Origin: Dictyoglomaceae bacterium
GTDB taxonomy: Bacteria; Dictyoglomota; Dictyoglomia; Dictyoglomales; Dictyoglomaceae
Direction: 5' to 3'
DNA length: 5,718 nucleotides
Assembly (NCBI GenBank): GCA_026417425.1
Contig: JAOADF010000016.1
Coordinates: 1 to 5,718 of the forward strand
Part shown: one piece after another, positions 1-5,316 of the stretch
How the letters are laid out: every line of letters begins with the position of its first letter
How positions within the stretch are numbered: the first letter of the stretch is position 1
Position numbers and translations under genes: made by a program
The notes under the pieces: generated by a model
What the model saw: the letters and a program-made list of their open reading frames with translations, nothing else
Told to the model about the DNA's origin: nothing
Databases searched by the model: none

Positions 1-214
1 TGTCAGTATTGCATTAACCCATATCCATCTTCAAGCAGTGGAAGAAGGGCTTGGAACCTGCTGGATAGGATCCTTTGATCAAGAAAAAGCAAAGGAAGTT
101 TTAGGACTTCCGAAAGAAGCGGTAATTGTTGAGCTTATGACCTTGGGATATCCAGCGGAAGAGCCAGAACCAAGACCAAGGTTGTCTTTGGAAGAAATAG
201 TGAAATTTTATTAA
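1..214 (+). CDS. Nitroreductase-family protein, C-terminal part (5' end outside window)
   Basis: The reading frame is open from base 2 and gives the last 70 residues of a protein ending in TAA at 212-214. The segment with GLGTCWIGSFD, then KEVLGLP, then LMTLGYPAEEP and a final RPRLSLEEIV is the typical C-terminus of the nitroreductase (NADH oxidase/flavin reductase-like) family. These are cytoplasmic homodimeric FMN enzymes that use NAD(P)H to reduce nitro compounds, quinones or flavins; the Gly-rich segment before CWIG lies near the FMN phosphate in family members. The catalytic N-terminal half is missing from the window, so substrate and gene name cannot be given. Its stop codon overlaps that of the convergent patatin gene. 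The family call is confident; the physiological role is unknown. Confidence 0.88.
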   Translation, partial: VSIALTHIHLQAVEEGLGTCWIGSFDQEKAKEVLGLPKEAVIVELMTLGYPAEEPEPRPRLSLEEIVKFY

Positions 215-1140
215 AACCATAGAAATCTTTTTGATTTTTTCTTTATAAGTTCCTTTAGTTTGGGAAGTTCTTTTTCTGCTGAAGATTCTCCAATTTTTAT
301 TAATTCATTTCCTTTGTCAAAATCAAAGGTCCTATAGTTTTCCACTTTAGGATTTATGACTATATCTGCTAATTTAATATTTCTCAATGCTATTTCCCAA
401 TTCATTATGTTAATTGTTTGCATTAATACTTCTAATAAAGAGGGATTAAATAAGGGATTTACCCTTTTTTGTATTTCTTTAAATATTTCTGTTTGAGTTA
501 GTTTATAGATCACTTTTTCTGAAAAACCTCTTGGCTCCATAGGAATCTCTGGGAAAATATTTTTCCCCTTTGGACTCCAGTTAGGAGGACTTTGTAGATT
601 TACTCCTATTATTAAATCAGGTTTTTGGTATTCTTTTAATTCTTCTACAGGTAGGGGGGATAATACTCCGCCATCTATTAAGAATTTATTATCACAGGGA
701 TAGGGCTGAAATATAACAGGGATAGAAATGCTTCCTCTTATTGCAGAAATTACTTTTCCTTTAGTAAATACTATTTTTTCTCCTGTTATTAGATCGACCG
801 CTACCGCTAAAAATGGGATTTTTAATTGAGAAAACTCAATATCTCCTAAGAAGTTTTTTAAAAAATTTAAGATTTTATCTCCTTTAATAATTCCTTGGAG
901 GGATGGAGAAAAATCTATGAATTCATAAACATCTTTTTTAGATATACTTAAAGCTATATCTTCTAAATCTTTTGAAGAATAACCCTTTGCATAAAAGCTT
1001 CCAATTATGGCCCCAATACTACTTCCTGAAATACAGTCAATTTTTATATTTTCTCTTTCTAATATCTTAAGAACACCTATATGAGAAAGTCCTTTTGCTC
1101 CACCACTTCCCAATACTAAGCCAATTTTTATTTTTCTCAT
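211..1140 (-). CDS. Patatin-like phospholipase / serine acylhydrolase (RssA-like)
   Basis: A 309-residue protein with the full patatin signature. The Gly-rich oxyanion-hole motif GSGGAKG is at residues 11-17, the nucleophile elbow GSSIG at 39-43 (Ser41), and the catalytic-dyad Asp in DGG at 156-158 (Asp156). Between them, AIRGSISIPVIFQP (133-146) matches the conserved segment before the Asp. Length and layout fit the stand-alone bacterial RssA/YlbK-type proteins: cytoplasmic, no signal peptide or membrane segment, presumed to hydrolyse acyl esters of lipids. The true substrate is unknown. The ATG is fixed by the family start (a beta strand directly before the Gly-rich loop), yet no Shine-Dalgarno precedes it and a promoter ends six bases upstream, so leaderless translation is likely. 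The last 150 residues are Lys-rich and less conserved. The gene converges on the nitroreductase gene with a 4-bp overlap and diverges from the glutamate-synthase-like gene. Confidence 0.93.
   Translation of the reverse strand: MRKIKIGLVLGSGGAKGLSHIGVLKILERENIKIDCISGSSIGAIIGSFYAKGYSSKDLEDIALSISKKDVYEFIDFSPSLQGIIKGDKILNFLKNFLGDIEFSQLKIPFLAVAVDLITGEKIVFTKGKVISAIRGSISIPVIFQPYPCDNKFLIDGGVLSPLPVEELKEYQKPDLIIGVNLQSPPNWSPKGKNIFPEIPMEPRGFSEKVIYKLTQTEIFKEIQKRVNPLFNPSLLEVLMQTINIMNWEIALRNIKLADIVINPKVENYRTFDFDKGNELIKIGESSAEKELPKLKELIKKKSKRFLWF
221..239 (+). terminator. Weak AT-rich hairpin with T-run, possible terminator of the nitroreductase gene
   Basis: Seven bases after the nitroreductase stop, AGAAATC (221-227) can pair with GATTTTT (233-239), with one G-U pair and a five-T loop, and more T residues follow. 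The stem is short and AT-rich. It lies inside the 3' coding end of the convergent patatin gene. It is the only candidate terminator near this stop, and the call is weak. Confidence 0.22.
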
Positions 1141-1146
1141 AGAGAT

Positions 1147-1176
1147 ATTTTATTCATCATAAACTCTCTTTGTCAA
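1147..1176 (-). promoter_or_regulatory. Sigma70-type promoter of the patatin gene, predicted leaderless start
   Basis: Read on the minus strand there is a perfect TTGACA (1176-1171), an 18-base spacer and TAAAAT (1152-1147, five of six consensus bases). Six bases follow before the ATG at 1140, so the expected transcription start is the A of the start codon or within a base or two of it. No GGAGG-like sequence lies upstream of the ATG. The promoter is well supported by pattern; the exact start is inferred. Confidence 0.7.
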
Positions 1177-1187
1177 TTATTTTTAAA

Positions 1188-1205
1188 ATATCTATGATAT
1201 ATCTA
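1188..1205. repeat. Two direct copies of ATATCTA one helical turn apart, possible operator
   Basis: ATATCTA occurs at 1188-1194 and 1199-1205, with start points 11 bp apart. The first copy is part of a short inverted repeat, TATC-N3-GATA (1189-1199). The pair lies between the two divergent promoters, so a DNA-binding protein could sit there on one face of the helix. In such AT-rich DNA it may be chance. Confidence 0.25.
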
Positions 1206-1222
1206 CGGCAATCAATTACCTA

Positions 1223-1251
1223 TTGACTTTAAATTTAGTTTTATCTAAAAT
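1223..1251 (+). promoter_or_regulatory. Sigma70-type promoter of the glutamate-synthase-like gene
   Basis: TTGACT (1223-1228), a 17-base spacer and TAAAAT (1246-1251) match the housekeeping promoter pattern. The expected transcription start is near 1258, which gives a short untranslated leader of about 28 bases and leaves no room for a riboswitch. Its -35 and that of the divergent patatin promoter are 46 bp apart and form an inverted GTCAAT/ATTGAC pair. Confidence 0.7.
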
Positions 1252-1271
1252 TGAGTCTAAATATTTCTCAC

Positions 1272-1280
1272 GGAGGTGAT
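1272..1280 (+). promoter_or_regulatory. Strong ribosome binding site GGAGGTGAT
   Basis: Nine bases fully complementary to the usual 16S rRNA 3' end. The ATG at 1286 lies 9 bases after GGAGG, and an in-frame TTG at 1283 lies 6 bases after it. ATG is preferred as the start because it is the commoner codon and the spacing is acceptable, but TTG cannot be excluded. Confidence 0.85.
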
Positions 1281-1285
1281 TTTTG

Positions 1286-2857
1286 ATGTCTCTTTCAAAA
1301 CCTAACTTCTCAGAAGCTACCAACACAAGACTTCGTCTTAAAGATTACTCTCCTTTTAGTGGAATGTGTGTTACTTGTCTAGATGGATGTATTGGTTATT
1401 GTGAAATTGCAAAATCTGCAATAAGAGGAAGGGAGTTTATTTATCCTCAGCCCTTTGGAAAGGTAACCTCAGGATCTCAAAAGGATTATCCTGTGGATTT
1501 TTCTCACTTAAATATTAATGGGACTTGTGTTGGGGCTCTGGGAGTAGAACCTGATCCAGATAAAGCAACCTTTCCAGCAGTAAATATTGAAACAAGAATT
1601 GGAGACATAAAACTGAGAGCTCCTTGGTTTACAACAGGCTTAGGTTCAACTTTTATTGCAAGGGATAACTGGGAAGGAGTTGCTGTAGGATCTGCTATTT
1701 TTGGAACTATGGTAGGTATTGGTGAAAATGTATGTGGTGTAGATCCTCAAGCGGAATTTAAAAATGGAAAAATTGTAAAATCTCCTGAAATGGAAAGAAG
1801 AGTAAGATTATTTAAAGAATGGCAGAGGGATGGATACGGAGGAATAATTGTTCAAGAAAATGTAGAAGATAATAGATTGGGTACTTTGGAATATGTTATT
1901 GAAAAATTAGGAATTCAGTTTGTTGAGATTAAATGGGGACAAGGAGCAAAGGATATTGGAGGAGAAATTAAGCTTCCTTCATTGGAAAGAGCAAAACAGT
2001 TAAAGGATAGAGGATATATTGTTCACCCTGATCCTGATGATCCAGTAATTCAAGATATAGCTAAAAAGGGTGGAATTAAAGAGTTTGAGAGACATTCTCG
2101 TCTTGGAATGGCATCCCTTGAGGGGTTTTTAAAAAGAGTTGAAGAGCTGAGAAAAGCTGGAGCAAAATACATTTCTCTTAAAACAGGAGCATATAGACCA
2201 AAGGATTTAGCATTAGCATTAAGAGCTGCATCAGAAGGGAAAATAGATCTTTTAATTATTGATGGAGCAGGTGGCGGGACAGGAATGAGTCCATGGAGAA
2301 TGATGAACGAATGGGGAATTCCTACCGTTTATTTAGAATCCTTAGCCTACAAATATGCAAAACTCCTTGCGGAAAAGGGGAAACATGTGCCTAATATAGC
2401 AATAGCTGGTGGATTTACTATGGAAGATCATATCTTTAAAGGTTTAGCTTTGGGAGCACCATATGTGAAATTGGTGGCCATGGGAAGATCAACTCTTACT
2501 GCTGCAATGGTAGGAAAAACTATTGGAGAAATGATAAAAACAGGAAAAATTCCTGCTGATTATAAAGATTATGGAAATGATATAGAAGAGATTTTTACAG
2601 CTGTTGCAGAGATTAAAAAGATATATGGAAATGAAGAGTGGAGAAAAATTCCCCCTTCTGCTATAGGAGTTTATGGATATTTTGATAGATTGGCCGTGGG
2701 ATTGAAACAGTTTATGGCTGGTGCAAGAAAGTTTAAGTTAGAATATATCTCAAGGGAGGATTTGGTAGCTTTAACGGAAGAAGCTGCAAAGGTTACTGGA
2801 ATTCCTTATGTGATGGATTTTGACCATGAAGAAAGTATGAAAATATTGTTTGAATAA
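1286..2857 (+). CDS. Stand-alone glutamate-synthase-type FMN-binding domain protein
   Basis: A 523-residue protein of the FMN-binding glutamate synthase family, the synthase domain of GltB on its own. Family segments visible are GQGAK (218-222), SLKTGAYRP around Lys299, DGAGGGTGMSPW (326-337; compare GGTGASP of classical enzymes), IAGGF (373-377) and an MGR (399-401) in the FMN phosphate-binding part of the TIM barrel. In GltB this barrel reduces 2-oxoglutarate plus ammonia to glutamate. The glutaminase domain is absent, so ammonia must come from a partner or free pool, or the reaction differs. The N-terminus has a C-x2-C-x3-C-x3-C cluster (Cys28, 31, 35, 39) within CVTCLDGCIGYCE, a plausible Fe-S or metal site. 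The classical C-x5-C-x4-C 3Fe-4S motif is not seen. No gltD-like NAD(P)H subunit lies nearby. The start is the ATG; a TTG at 1283 would add one residue. The gene appears monocistronic. The family is sure; true glutamate synthase activity is not. Confidence 0.9.
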   Translation: MSLSKPNFSEATNTRLRLKDYSPFSGMCVTCLDGCIGYCEIAKSAIRGREFIYPQPFGKVTSGSQKDYPVDFSHLNINGTCVGALGVEPDPDKATFPAVNIETRIGDIKLRAPWFTTGLGSTFIARDNWEGVAVGSAIFGTMVGIGENVCGVDPQAEFKNGKIVKSPEMERRVRLFKEWQRDGYGGIIVQENVEDNRLGTLEYVIEKLGIQFVEIKWGQGAKDIGGEIKLPSLERAKQLKDRGYIVHPDPDDPVIQDIAKKGGIKEFERHSRLGMASLEGFLKRVEELRKAGAKYISLKTGAYRPKDLALALRAASEGKIDLLIIDGAGGGTGMSPWRMMNEWGIPTVYLESLAYKYAKLLAEKGKHVPNIAIAGGFTMEDHIFKGLALGAPYVKLVAMGRSTLTAAMVGKTIGEMIKTGKIPADYKDYGNDIEEIFTAVAEIKKIYGNEEWRKIPPSAIGVYGYFDRLAVGLKQFMAGARKFKLEYISREDLVALTEEAAKVTGIPYVMDFDHEESMKILFE

Positions 2858-2862
2858 ATAAA

Positions 2863-2892
2863 ATGGGGGAGATTTTTCTCCCCCATGATTTT
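2863..2892. terminator. Bidirectional rho-independent terminator between convergent genes
   Basis: A perfect 10-bp stem, ATGGGGGAGA (2863-2872) against TCTCCCCCAT (2877-2886), closes a TTTT loop. On the plus strand GA and TTTT (2889-2892) follow, so the T-run overlaps the stop codon of the minus-strand gene. On the minus strand TTTATTTATT follows. It starts five bases after the plus-strand stop at 2857 and can end both the glutamate-synthase-like transcript and the prsW-HAD operon. Confidence 0.85.
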
Positions 2893-3106
2893 AAGTTGTT
2901 TCTTCCTTTTTTTCCTTTCTTTCTTCTAATAAACTTTTTAACTCTGAGTACCCAAAGATTACTAAAATAACTCCTAATAAAATTAAAAAGGCTGGAACTG
3001 CTGCCATAAGTGCTTTAATAAAATAGCTCCACCACGAGACTATTCCCCATATCCCCAGAACAAAACATGCTAATCCAATGATAATAATTAAAATTTTATT
3101 TGCCAC
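2891..3106 (-). CDS. Small two-helix membrane protein, unknown function (GTG start)
   Basis: A 71-residue protein I cannot name. It has two hydrophobic helices (about residues 5-23 and 33-52) joined by a short loop with WW at 25-26 and Lys31, then a strongly charged tail rich in Glu and Lys (55-71). The charged tail suggests both termini are cytoplasmic, giving a hairpin topology. The first helix lacks a cleavage-site pattern, so it is more likely an anchor than a signal peptide. The start is GTG at 3106-3104, fixed by a perfect Shine-Dalgarno seven bases upstream. It is the last gene of the prsW-HAD operon, 45 bases after the HAD stop, with a possible promoter of its own in that gap, and ends at the shared terminator. 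That it is a real gene is well supported; no function can be inferred beyond membrane location. Confidence 0.82.
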   Translation of the reverse strand: MANKILIIIIGLACFVLGIWGIVSWWSYFIKALMAAVPAFLILLGVILVIFGYSELKSLLEERKEKKEETT

Positions 3107-3109
3107 CTT

Positions 3110-3118
3110 ATCACCTCC
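3110..3118 (-). promoter_or_regulatory. Ribosome binding site GGAGGTGAT fixing a GTG start
   Basis: Read on the minus strand, GGAGGTGAT (3118-3110) is identical to the site of the glutamate-synthase-like gene. GTG at 3106 lies seven bases after GGAGG, and no ATG lies at a suitable distance, which settles the start of the small membrane protein. Confidence 0.85.
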
Positions 3119-3136
3119 AGAAAGAAGTTTAATCTA

Positions 3137-3165
3137 ATTATAAACTATAATTTATTTTTTGGATA
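3137..3165 (-). promoter_or_regulatory. Possible internal promoter for the small membrane protein
   Basis: A perfect TATAAT (3142-3137, minus strand) lies in the gap after the HAD gene. Seventeen bases upstream there is only TATCCA (3165-3160), three of six matches to the -35 consensus. It could allow separate expression of the last gene of the operon. The -10 is good and the -35 poor, and AT-rich gaps often hold such matches by chance. Confidence 0.35.
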
Positions 3166-3865
3166 GTAAGGGGAGAAGAGTTATTAATTCTTCTAAGGGA
3201 CCTATAAAATCTGGAAATTCTTTATTTATAAGATCAGATCTTGAAAATTTTCCATTAACAAGATAAGTATTTACTAAGATTTTTCTTGCCACCATATCTT
3301 CTTCAATATCATTACCTACCATTATACAATTCTCAGGCTCTTCATCTACAATTTCTAATATCTCTTTATAATATTCTAAAAAGGGCTTACAAGAATGCAT
3401 GATTTCCATAGAAGTTATCAGAAAATAAGGAAAATCATCTATTCCAGCCCAGGAGAGTCTTTCCTTGATTGCAATTAAAGGAAAAACAGCATTGGTAGCA
3501 ATAACAACCTTTAATCCTAAATTAAAGGCTAGTTCTATTACTTTTCTGGCATAAGGATGAGGTCTTGTAAAGATCTTTAGTCTCGGAAAATCCTCTTTAT
3601 AAAAACTATTAAAGAACTCATAAAGTACTTCTTTTTTTAAATTTGTTATAGGAAGAAGAGAATCCCAAAAAACTTGTTCATTAGTTTTAGGTCCTCTATT
3701 TTGCATCATCTTATAAATTGCTCTTTGAAGTTTTTCCAAGAAAGATTCTTCCCTTTCTAAATAGGAAATTTTTTGAGATAAAAGTTTAAAATATTCTTTA
3801 GAAAAAGTTTCTATATCATTGTAGAGAAGGGTTCCATCAAGATCAAACCAGATACTTTTTACCAT
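3152..3865 (-). CDS. HAD-superfamily hydrolase (probable phosphatase)
   Basis: A 237-residue protein with all four haloacid dehalogenase motifs. Motif I is DLDGT (nucleophile Asp8, acid/base Asp10), motif II has Thr124 in VVIATN, motif III has Lys160 in SCKP, and motif IV is GNDIEED (Asp186 and Asp190, Mg2+ ligands). Asp at the second motif I position points to a phosphatase-type enzyme rather than a dehalogenase. Residues 13-118 form a helical C1-type cap, which usually sets specificity; the substrate is not predictable. The protein is cytoplasmic with no signal peptide. The start ATG has an AAGGAGG six bases upstream that contains the stop codon of the prsW-like gene, so the two are probably translationally coupled. 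A 45-bp gap separates it from the small membrane protein gene downstream. Superfamily call is firm; role unknown. Confidence 0.92.
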   Translation of the reverse strand: MVKSIWFDLDGTLLYNDIETFSKEYFKLLSQKISYLEREESFLEKLQRAIYKMMQNRGPKTNEQVFWDSLLPITNLKKEVLYEFFNSFYKEDFPRLKIFTRPHPYARKVIELAFNLGLKVVIATNAVFPLIAIKERLSWAGIDDFPYFLITSMEIMHSCKPFLEYYKEILEIVDEEPENCIMVGNDIEEDMVARKILVNTYLVNGKFSRSDLINKEFPDFIGPLEELITLLPLLSKK

Positions 3866-3871
3866 CTCCCG

Positions 3872-3879
3872 CCTCCTTA
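3872..3879 (-). promoter_or_regulatory. Stop/Shine-Dalgarno overlap TAAGGAGG coupling prsW-like and HAD genes
   Basis: On the minus strand the eight bases 3879-3872 read TAAGGAGG. The first three are the stop codon of the protease gene and the rest is the ribosome binding site of the HAD gene, whose ATG begins six bases later. A ribosome terminating on the first gene would be placed at the second start. Confidence 0.8.
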
Positions 3880-4524
3880 TAATAGCTTTTTACTTTGTTT
3901 CCAGTATTTTCTGAGAAGAATATATACTAAAGGTACGATAAGAATGGTAAGCCACCATATCTGTGAAAGGATAAGAAAATCATAGAGTGCATGAATAATT
4001 GAGGGATACAACAAAGAATTGAAAATGTGGGTTGGGAATTTATAAGTGAATTTTGCTAATCCTAAGGAGTATCCCATTATTAGAGAAAAAAGAAAATGGG
4101 CAGGAACAGCTAAAAGGGCTCTAAAGATTGCAGTTTGTATTCCTCCCGTTATTACATATCCTATATTTTCAATGGTAGCAAAACCTAATCCCACCATACT
4201 AGAATATACTATTCCATCAAAGGGAGTATTGAATTCTTCTCGGGGATATATATATTTATATATTACTAAAAACTTTGCCCCTTCTTCTATAAGTCCTATC
4301 CCAAAAAAGCAATATAAGGCAAGAGAAATTAGATTTTTCTTATTAAAAATTGCCAAAAGCTCAACTATTCCTTCAACTAAACCTGCTGGAAAAACTACTA
4401 AAACTCCAAGAATAAAAGATAAGATAAGGAGTCTTAAAGGTTCCTTCTCCCACCTATCTTTATTATAAACATACCACGCTAAAGCTATTCCTGGTGCTAT
4501 AGCTAATACTAAAAGAGACATCAT
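3877..4524 (-). CDS. prsW: PrsW-family glutamic intramembrane protease
   Basis: A 215-residue, very hydrophobic protein with about six to seven membrane helices. PrsW hallmarks are the Glu pair in EEGAK (Glu80, Glu81, Lys84), FDGIVYSSMVGLGFATIEN (102-120, with Glu119), His143 in PAHFLFSLIMG, and H-x3-D in IIHALYDF (His178, Asp182). The N-terminal PGIALAWYVYNKDRWEKEP also fits the family, and its position supports the ATG. In Bacillus subtilis, PrsW makes the first cut in the anti-sigma factor RsiW to release SigW; the family belongs to the CPBP/Abi-type proteases. No sigma or anti-sigma gene is visible here, so the substrate is unknown and the symbol marks the family, not a proven orthologue. 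There is no Shine-Dalgarno; a promoter lies 10 bases upstream, implying a leaderless or near-leaderless mRNA. The start reads ATGATG. It is the first gene of a three-gene operon. Confidence 0.92.
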   Translation of the reverse strand: MMSLLVLAIAPGIALAWYVYNKDRWEKEPLRLLILSFILGVLVVFPAGLVEGIVELLAIFNKKNLISLALYCFFGIGLIEEGAKFLVIYKYIYPREEFNTPFDGIVYSSMVGLGFATIENIGYVITGGIQTAIFRALLAVPAHFLFSLIMGYSLGLAKFTYKFPTHIFNSLLYPSIIHALYDFLILSQIWWLTILIVPLVYILLRKYWKQSKKLL

Positions 4525-4534
4525 ATTATTCTGA

Positions 4535-4563
4535 ATTATACATTAACTTTAAGAAATTGTCAG
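4535..4563 (-). promoter_or_regulatory. Promoter of the prsW-HAD operon, near-leaderless
   Basis: On the minus strand there is CTGACA (4563-4558, five of six), a 17-base spacer and a perfect TATAAT (4540-4535). Ten bases separate the -10 from the ATG, so the transcript should carry only about 3-6 untranslated bases. No Shine-Dalgarno is present in that stretch. Its -35 overlaps the candidate -35 of the divergent fecR-like gene. Confidence 0.72.
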
Positions 4564-4584
4564 GATAGTGTAAAATAATACAAA
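4557..4584 (+). promoter_or_regulatory. Possible promoter of the FecR-domain gene
   Basis: TTGTCA (4557-4562, five of six), a 16-base spacer and a poor TACAAA (4579-4584). An alternative is TAAAAT at 4571-4576 with a weak TTTAAG at 4548-4553. A promoter must lie in this 79-bp divergent gap unless the gene is silent, but which element is used is unclear. The predicted start is between about 4583 and 4591, giving a leader of 12-20 bases. Confidence 0.4.
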
Positions 4585-4591
4585 AGGATTA

Positions 4592-4597
4592 TAAGGA
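4592..4597 (+). promoter_or_regulatory. Ribosome binding site TAAGGA of the FecR-domain gene
   Basis: TAAGGA ends six bases before the ATG at 4604. This is a moderate Shine-Dalgarno, weaker than the GGAGGTGAT sites elsewhere in the window. It supports the ATG that places a signal peptide at the extreme N-terminus. Confidence 0.65.
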
Positions 4598-4603
4598 ATA
4601 AAT

Positions 4604-5302
4604 ATGGGAAGAAACTTAATTTTGTTGATTATATTATTTTTTATCTTTTTTCTTTTTCCCCTTTATTCTCAGTTAAGAGGATATGCTGTTATAACTTCGT
4701 TAAAGGGAAATGTACTTGTAAAAAGAGAAAAAAGTGAAATTTTTATTCCAGCTAAACTTAATATGATTCTCTATGAAGGGGATAGACTTTGGGTTAAGGA
4801 AAACTCCTTTGCAATTTTAACTTTTTCAGATAGATCAGTTTTAAGAGTCTTTCCCAATTCTCAGTTAGATATTGTGAAATTACTAAAGGAGAAAGAAAGG
4901 GAATGTTCTATTTTTAAATTATTAATAGGAAAATTATGGATCTCGGTAGAAAGAATGTTAAATTTAGGTGAAAGAATAGAAGTTCAAGCATCTATAGTAG
5001 TAGCAGGAGTAAGAGGGACCTCTTGGATTGTAGAGGTCAAAGAAGATGGGAGAACTATTGTTAGTGTATTAGATGGAGTGATATCCCTTAAGATTTCCAA
5101 GATAGAGTATAAGAAGGAAGAGGAAAAAATAAAATCTATAATTATTTCCCCTTTTATGATCAAAGAAATCTCAGAAGGTTCTCAAATAATTATAACTTCT
5201 GATGGTAAAATAGATAGGGAAGAAAAATTTAAAATAAAGAATTTTATAGAAAACCTTGAAAAAGAATTAGAATTTAAGCCTCAAATTATTGAAAAAGAAT
5301 AG
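4604..5302 (+). CDS. Exported FecR-domain protein
   Basis: A 232-residue protein. Residues 1-22 (MGRN, then an unbroken run of Leu, Ile and Phe, then PLYS) form a signal peptide, probably cut near 22-23, or an N-terminal anchor. The FecR fold follows: the GNVLV strand (35-39), EGDRLWVKENSFAILTFSDRSVLRV (58-82), IGKLWISVE (108-116) and the family-typical IVVAGVRGTSWIVEV (131-145), ending in DGVISL (157-162). The last 60 residues are charged and helix-prone (Lys/Glu). In Escherichia coli, FecR carries iron-citrate signals to sigma factor FecI. Here there is no cytoplasmic anti-sigma domain, no FecI and no TonB receptor, so this is a free-standing envelope FecR domain, probably binding a wall, sugar or protein partner. 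It is cotranscribed with the next gene (14-bp gap) and diverges from the PrsW protease gene. The domain call is firm; function is unknown. Confidence 0.85.
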   Translation: MGRNLILLIILFFIFFLFPLYSQLRGYAVITSLKGNVLVKREKSEIFIPAKLNMILYEGDRLWVKENSFAILTFSDRSVLRVFPNSQLDIVKLLKEKERECSIFKLLIGKLWISVERMLNLGERIEVQASIVVAGVRGTSWIVEVKEDGRTIVSVLDGVISLKISKIEYKKEEEKIKSIIISPFMIKEISEGSQIIITSDGKIDREEKFKIKNFIENLEKELEFKPQIIEKE

Positions 5303-5316
5303 GGAGAGGAGAAAAG

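Noticed and set aside
170..191. Imperfect hairpin CCAAGAC/GTCTTTGG as a minus-strand terminator for the patatin gene
   Set aside because: The stem has a bulge, no T-run follows on the minus strand, and it lies inside the nitroreductase coding sequence.
1252..1285. Riboswitch or attenuator upstream of the glutamate-synthase-like gene
   Set aside because: The predicted leader is only about 28 bases, with no room for an aptamer and no stem other than the region used as Shine-Dalgarno.
4046..4468. A 140-codon open frame on the plus strand
   Set aside because: It lies wholly antisense to the PrsW-family gene, which has clear family motifs. It has no ribosome binding site, and its predicted protein is a low-complexity Lys/Pro/Ser product unlike a real family. 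It is a shadow frame.
4604..5302. Classical FecIRA iron-signalling system
   Set aside because: The protein lacks the cytoplasmic anti-sigma N-terminal region of E. coli FecR and starts with a signal-type hydrophobic stretch. No sigma factor or TonB-dependent receptor is visible.
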